NCBI RefSeq assembly: GCF_000717175.1
Contig: NZ_JNYD01000049.1
Span: forward strand, 1-27,430
Direction of reading: 5' to 3'
Origin: Pseudonocardia autotrophica
GTDB taxonomy: Bacteria; Actinomycetota; Actinomycetes; Mycobacteriales; Pseudonocardiaceae
Length of the DNA: 27,430 nucleotides
A model generated the notes under the pieces. It saw nothing but the letters and a program-made list of their open reading frames with translations. It did no database searches and was not told where the DNA came from. A program made the position numbers and the translations under genes. This document shows positions 23,834 to 27,430 of the stretch, in pieces (position 1 is the first letter of the stretch; each line of letters opens with the position of its first letter).

Positions 23834-24921
23834 CCCGGTCCCGACTCGCGACCGCCCTCGCGGAGGCGGTGACCCGGTCGTCCGCGCGGACCGTGCAGGT
23901 CGAGGCCCTGCGCCTGGTCGCGGTTGCTGCGGACGCGAGCCTCGAGCTCGCGGCGGACGCCCGCCAACGTCTCCTCGACGCCCTGCGGGAGCTGGCCTCG
24001 GCCGGAGAGATCGTGCTGCCCGCCGAACGGGGAACCGGTTGGGACCGCACCCGGCGTCCCGCGCTGCCGGTGTGGGTGCGGAAGGCGCCGGCTCGGCCGT
24101 CCCCACCGGCGGCGCGCCGGGAGCTCGTGCGTCCAGCGGAGCTCCGCGCGGTGGACGCGCTGTTCCGCTCCCATCCGCCGGGCGAGGCGCAGCGTGCGCT
24201 GGTGGACGCGGTGCAGCTGTTTCTCCGGGACGGGCGCGGCCCGTTCCATCCCGCGCGACGGTCCGGAGCCGCGCCGGTTCCGGTCGAGGAGCGGCCGGCG
24301 GTGCCCTTCGCCGAACGTTCGCTGGAGCTGACCGGGGACGAGAAGTACCTGGATCAGGCACGGACGACCCGGCTGTTCACCGACGGCATCCTCACCCCCG
24401 ACCTGCTCCGCGCCTTCCCGGTGTCGAGCCCACTGGGCACGGAACACCTCGGGCCCGGCCCGGTCACCCTTCTCGTCGAGAACGTCGCGACCTTCCACAG
24501 TCTCGTTCGGCGGCTGCGCGCGGCACCGGGGCCGGCCGGTTCCGTCGTCCTCGGCGGAGGGAGCAGGCTCGCCGGCGTGCTGCGTTCCCTCGCGGCCCGA
24601 CCCGAGCGGCCCCTCGAGCTGCGGTACTTCGGGGACCTGGACCCGCCGGGCGTCCGCTTCCCCGGTCGGGCGGACACGGCTGCCCTGGGCCTGCCGCCCC
24701 TGCTGCCAGCGGTCGCGCTGTACTCGTTACTGGTCGAGGCCGGGACCTCGCGCCCCGACCGAGAGCGCTCGGCCCGGGCCGGCGCGGCACCGTTGGACTG
24801 GCTCCCCGCGGCGATCCGGTCGAGGACCGCGGAGCTGTTCGCATCGGGAGAGCGGCTGGCACAGGAGTGGGTGGGCTACGAACAGCTCGCGGCACAGGAC
24901 CCCACCACGCTGTCGCGATGA
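23830..24921 (+). CDS. jetD: Wadjet JetD, TOPRIM nuclease
   Basis: This 363-residue protein has a TOPRIM active site: Glu217 in VTLLVENVATFHSL, and Asp269/Asp271 in LRYFGDLDPPGVRF. GD(L/I)DPxG is characteristic of JetD. JetD resembles topoisomerase VI A and cleaves the plasmid held by the JetABC complex. The first about 100 residues are probable winged-helix/arm regions. The GTG at 23830 overlaps the jetC stop; the frame is open far upstream but only inside jetC. The stop codon is the first part of a strong hairpin. All metal-binding acidic residues are present, so the system looks functional. Confidence 0.9.
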   Translation: MTRSRLATALAEAVTRSSARTVQVEALRLVAVAADASLELAADARQRLLDALRELASAGEIVLPAERGTGWDRTRRPALPVWVRKAPARPSPPAARRELVRPAELRAVDALFRSHPPGEAQRALVDAVQLFLRDGRGPFHPARRSGAAPVPVEERPAVPFAERSLELTGDEKYLDQARTTRLFTDGILTPDLLRAFPVSSPLGTEHLGPGPVTLLVENVATFHSLVRRLRAAPGPAGSVVLGGGSRLAGVLRSLAARPERPLELRYFGDLDPPGVRFPGRADTAALGLPPLLPAVALYSLLVEAGTSRPDRERSARAGAAPLDWLPAAIRSRTAELFASGERLAQEWVGYEQLAAQDPTTLSR

Positions 24922-24962
24922 GCACCAGCGTCGTCGAACCATGATCGAACGACGCTGATGCT
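24921..24962. terminator. Hairpin between the convergent jetD and FGGY kinase genes
   Basis: AGCACCAGCGTCGT (24921-24934) pairs with ACGACGCTGATGCT (24949-24962), 14 positions with one mismatch (a G-U/C-A position depending on strand) around a 14-base loop. It begins at the last base of the jetD stop codon and ends 4 bp before the kinase stop. Position between convergent genes suits a bidirectional terminator; there is no T-tract, as is usual in actinobacteria. Confidence 0.8.
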
Positions 24963-24966
24963 CCTC

Positions 24967-26373
24967 TCACCGTCCGAGTCGCGGGAGATACTTCTCCGCC
25001 GCCTCGCGGTAGCGCTCCTCCAGCCCGTCGGTGAGGTCGCCGTCGTAGCGCTCCGAGGTCCCGCTCGCCCAGCGCGGGGGCTCGGCACCGTCGGAGAGCA
25101 CCCAGGCGGCCTGGCGGGCGGCGCCGTCGGCCACGTACTCGCCGGGCTCGGGCACCACGACCGGCACGCCGAAGACCGTGGGGGCGATGCGCCGCACCGC
25201 CTCGGAGCGGGCCGCCCCGCCGATCAGCATGATCTCGTGCGCGTGCACGCCGACTGCGGCCAGCGCGTCGACCCCCGCCTTCTGCCCGGACAGCATGCCC
25301 TCGATCGCGGCGCGGGCCAGGTTGGCGGGCGTGGCGTTGGCCAGCGTCATGCCGTGGATCGCGCCGGTGGAGTCCGGCAGGTTGGGCGTGCGCTCGCCCT
25401 CGAGGTACGGCACGAGTGTGAGGCCCTCGGCGCCGGGCGGGGCGGAGAGGGCGAGCCGGGACAGCTCGGTGTGGTCGACGCCGAGGAGGCGGGCCGCCGC
25501 GTCGAGCACCCGGGCGGCGTTGAGCGTGACCACGAGCGGCAGGAAGGCGCCGGTGGCGTCGGCGAACCCGGCGATCGTGCCGGTCGGGTCCGTGCCCTGC
25601 CGGTCGCCGCGGGCCGAGACCACCCCGGAGGTGCCCAGGGAGACCACGACGTCGTCGCCGGCCCCGAGCCCGAGCGCGGCGCCCGCGTTGTCCCCGGCGC
25701 CGGGGCCGAGCCGGAACCGGGGGCCCTCGACGGACTCGGTGGGTCCGAGCACCCGGGGGAGGACGACGTCGTCGCGGCCGAGGCCGAGCCGCAGCAGGTC
25801 GCGGCGGTACTCGCCGGACGAGGCGTCGAAGTAGCCGGTGCCGGAGGCGTCCGACCGGTCGGTGACCAGCGCATCCAGCTCGCCGCTCCCGGCCAGGTGC
25901 CAGGTCAGCCAGTCGTGCGGGAGGCAGACGGCGGCGGTCCGGGCGGCGTTGGCGGGCTCGTGCTCGGCGAGCCAGCGCAGCTTGCTCACGGTGATCGAGG
26001 CGACGGGGACGGTGCCGGTCGCGTCCGCCCATGCCTGCGCGCCCAGCTCCTCGACGAGCGCGGCGGCGGCGGGGGCCGAGCGGGTGTCGTTCCACAGCAG
26101 GGCGGGCCGGACGACCTCGCCGGTCTCGTCGAGGCACACCATCCCGTGCTGCTGCCCGGCGACGCTCACGGCCGCCACCTCCGCGAGCCCGCCGGCCTCG
26201 TCGAGGGCCTGCTGCAGCGCGGCCCACCAGTGCTTCGGCTCGATCTCGGTCCCGTCGGGGTGCGCGGCCCGGCCGGAGCGGACCAGCTCCCCGGACTCCG
26301 CGTCCCGGACGACGACCTTGCAGGACTGTGTCGACGAGTCGACGCCGGCGACGAGCTCACCCATGCCGCCCAC
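24967..26373 (-). CDS. xylB: FGGY-family carbohydrate kinase, xylulokinase-like
   Basis: This 468-residue kinase has the FGGY layout: N-terminal phosphate loop [11 protein letters not shown], substrate segment [22 protein letters not shown], the catalytic-base region [14 protein letters not shown] (Asp of GDN), VSLGTSGVV, and the C-terminal [26 protein letters not shown] and GDNA-GLG are typical of xylulokinases, which phosphorylate D-xylulose with ATP. Start is uncertain: GTG at 26373 or the in-frame ATG at 26364. It is divergent from a uronate dehydrogenase-like gene, with an inverted repeat between. A related ketose kinase is the alternative. Confidence 0.88.
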   Translation of the reverse strand: MGGMGELVAGVDSSTQSCKVVVRDAESGELVRSGRAAHPDGTEIEPKHWWAALQQALDEAGGLAEVAAVSVAGQQHGMVCLDETGEVVRPALLWNDTRSAPAAAALVEELGAQAWADATGTVPVASITVSKLRWLAEHEPANAARTAAVCLPHDWLTWHLAGSGELDALVTDRSDASGTGYFDASSGEYRRDLLRLGLGRDDVVLPRVLGPTESVEGPRFRLGPGAGDNAGAALGLGAGDDVVVSLGTSGVVSARGDRQGTDPTGTIAGFADATGAFLPLVVTLNAARVLDAAARLLGVDHTELSRLALSAPPGAEGLTLVPYLEGERTPNLPDSTGAIHGMTLANATPANLARAAIEGMLSGQKAGVDALAAVGVHAHEIMLIGGAARSEAVRRIAPTVFGVPVVVPEPGEYVADGAARQAAWVLSDGAEPPRWASGTSERYDGDLTDGLEERYREAAEKYLPRLGR

Positions 26374-26408
26374 CCTGCCCTGCGCGACCCCTCCTGCGCG
26401 AGGGCAGG
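26374..26408. promoter_or_regulatory. Inverted repeat between divergent sugar genes, possible shared operator
   Basis: CCTGCCCT (26374-26381) and AGGGCAGG (26401-26408) are perfect 8-bp arms separated by 19 bases that are partly self-complementary (GCGC on both sides, offset by one). The repeat fills most of the 43-bp gap between the kinase and dehydrogenase starts. Confidence 0.5.
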
Positions 26409-26416
26409 ATCACGGC

Positions 26417-27187
26417 GTGCAGCGAGTACTGATCACGGGAGCCGGCGGACGGATCGGGCGGATGCTCCGGGCGCGGATGCCGCGCCCCGACCGCGAGTTG
26501 CGCTTGCTCGACCGCGTGCCGGTCGACGAGCCCGGCGCGATCACCGCCGACGTCGCCGACCTGGACGCGATGATCGCCGCGTGCGAGGGCGTCGACGCCG
26601 TCGTGCACCTCGGCGGGATCTCCGGCGAGGCGGACTGGGCGTCGATCCGGGACGCGAACATCGAGGGCACGTACGCCGTGTTCGAGGCGGCGCGACGGAC
26701 CGGGGTCCGGCGGGTGGTGTACGCGTCGAGCAACCACGCCGTCGGGTTCGTCCACCAGCCCGACGACCCCGATCTCGACATGCCCGACGACGTCGGGCCC
26801 CGCCCCGACACCTACTACGGCGTGAGCAAGGTGCTCGGCGAGGCGCTCGGCAGCCTGTACCACGACCGGCACGGGCTCGACGTCGTCTGCCTGCGGATCG
26901 GCACCTGCGCCGACGAGCCCCACGACCTGCGCGGACTCTCCACCTGGCTCTCGCCCGACGACTGCGCCCGCCTGGTCGAGGCCGCGCTCGCGACGCCGTC
27001 GCCGGGCTTCCGGGTCGTCTGGGGCGTCTCGGCCAACACCCGCCGGGTCTGGTCGCCCGAGGGCGGCGCCGCCATCGGGTACGTCCCGCAGGACGACGCC
27101 GAGGTGTTCGCCGGCCGGATCGGGCCCGGTGATCCGGCGAAGGACGAGGCCGGGCGGAGATACGTCGGCGGGGCGTTCACGCTCTGA
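26417..27187 (+). CDS. NAD-dependent epimerase/dehydratase family protein, uronate dehydrogenase-like
   Basis: This 256-residue extended/atypical SDR is close in length to Agrobacterium uronate dehydrogenase (about 265 aa), which oxidises glucuronate or galacturonate to the aldarolactone. Visible are the NAD-binding loop ITGAGGRIG (6-14), the adenine-pocket Asp in TADVADLDAM, VVHLGGISG, ASSNHAVGF and the catalytic YYGVSK (Tyr134, Lys138). CLRIGTCADEP and STWLSPDDCARLVEAAL resemble this subgroup. The GTG at 26417 begins directly before RVLITGAGG. Being divergent from a xylulokinase-like gene it probably belongs to sugar or sugar-acid breakdown; an epimerase cannot be excluded. Confidence 0.8.
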   Translation: MQRVLITGAGGRIGRMLRARMPRPDRELRLLDRVPVDEPGAITADVADLDAMIAACEGVDAVVHLGGISGEADWASIRDANIEGTYAVFEAARRTGVRRVVYASSNHAVGFVHQPDDPDLDMPDDVGPRPDTYYGVSKVLGEALGSLYHDRHGLDVVCLRIGTCADEPHDLRGLSTWLSPDDCARLVEAALATPSPGFRVVWGVSANTRRVWSPEGGAAIGYVPQDDAEVFAGRIGPGDPAKDEAGRRYVGGAFTL

Positions 27188-27204
27188 CGACGACGAAGAT
27201 GTGC

Positions 27205-27326
27205 GACTCGGACGCCTGAAACTGCCGACTCGCGGGTCCGGAACTGCCGACTCGCGGGTCCGGATCTCCCGACTCGCGGGTCCGGATCTCCCGACTCGCG
27301 GGTCCGGATCTCGCGACTCGCGGGCG
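27205..27326. repeat. 22-bp tandem repeat, about 5.5 units
   Basis: Units begin at 27205 (degenerate), 27227, 27249, 27271, 27293 and 27315 (partial), an exact 22-bp period. The core is GACTCGCGGGTCCGG followed by a 7-base tail that is AACTGCC in the first units and ATCTCCC or ATCTCGC later. The core half GACTCGCGGGTC is a near-palindrome. The repeats fill the gap between the uronate dehydrogenase-like gene and a minus-strand gene end. A frame is open through them but its product is only a translated repeat. Confidence 0.9.
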
Positions 27327-27361
27327 CCGGTGGGCTGTGAAGTGAATTGACCGCAGCCTGA

Positions 27362-27430
27362 CTACGCGGTCTTGTCGAGGGTGACGCGGTAGCCGAGGTT
27401 GTGGAGTTGGCCGACGAGGCGGTCGCGTTG
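27362..27430 (-). CDS. C-terminal 22 residues of an unidentified protein, possibly a transposase
   Basis: The complement of 27362-27364 is a TAG stop. Reading back to the window edge gives QRDRLVGQLHNLGYRVTLDKTA. Endings of the type LxxLGYxVTLxxxA are familiar from several actinobacterial insertion-sequence transposases, but the fragment is too short for an assignment. No terminal inverted repeat is visible in the short flank. Confidence 0.4.
   Translation of the reverse strand, partial: QRDRLVGQLHNLGYRVTLDKTA

Noticed and set aside
21062..24361. 1099-residue minus-strand ORF antisense to jetC and jetD
   Set aside because: Composition is that of a shadow frame, while jetC and jetD carry intact ATPase and TOPRIM motifs on the plus strand.
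27205..27326. 22-bp repeats as a CRISPR array
   Set aside because: Units are directly adjacent without unique spacers and no cas gene is present.
27129..27350. 73-residue plus-strand ORF through the 22-bp repeats
   Set aside because: Its translation is only the repeat read in one frame (DSRVRISRLAGPDLPTRGSG-like) and it starts inside the uronate dehydrogenase-like gene.

Overview
The window is very GC-rich with strong codon-position bias, GTG starts and many short start/stop overlaps. Together with the gene content this points to an actinobacterium, most likely of the Pseudonocardiaceae (Pseudonocardia-like); the genus is an inference, not a search result. Long antisense ORFs are present throughout and are treated as shadows.

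Layout. (1) 1-1839: the edge of a phenylacetate-catabolism locus, with a truncated paaZ/paaN-type gene on the minus strand facing a divergent pair, a PaaG-like enoyl-CoA isomerase and a TetR regulator (PaaR-like). A perfect 14-bp palindrome between them fits the PaaR operator consensus. (2) 1888-3983: an Orn/Lys/Arg-decarboxylase-fold enzyme and a small membrane protein, both minus strand. (3) 4276-16050: a five-gene plus-strand operon, the most interesting part. It holds SbnA, a Pls/PosA-type membrane peptide synthetase, a separate A-PCP-TE synthetase, a SyrP-like Fe(II)/2-oxoglutarate dioxygenase and SbnB. SbnA and SbnB are known to make L-2,3-diaminopropionate (Dap). (4) 16104-17159: small hypothetical proteins and a YggT-family membrane protein. 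(5) 17255-24921: a complete four-gene Wadjet (jetABCD) plasmid-defence operon with overlapping genes, apparently type II, ended by a strong hairpin. (6) 24967-27187: a xylulokinase-like FGGY kinase and a divergent uronate dehydrogenase-like SDR. (7) 27205-27326: a 22-bp tandem repeat, then the C-terminal end of an unidentified minus-strand gene.

How the operon may work (inference). In known Pls, PosA and poly-Dap synthetases one polypeptide activates the amino acid, carries it and polymerises it at the membrane. Here the adenylation domain of the Pls-like protein has lost the A3 P-loop, the A4 aspartate, the A5 glutamate and the A10 lysine, so it looks like a dead pseudo-A domain. The protein instead carries two almost identical carrier domains and a long Pro/Ala linker with three copies of a short LTFDQIIGST-type motif. 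The next gene supplies an intact A domain whose inferred specificity code (DIWQSTADDK) is two residues from the Dab code DIWELTADDK, fused to a carrier and a thioesterase. A dioxygenase follows. The simplest model is Dap made by SbnA/SbnB, activated in trans by the A-PCP-TE protein, probably hydroxylated on the carrier, transferred to the tandem carriers of the membrane synthetase, and linked into a (hydroxy-)Dap oligomer or polymer. I know of no described system with this split layout, but I could not search.
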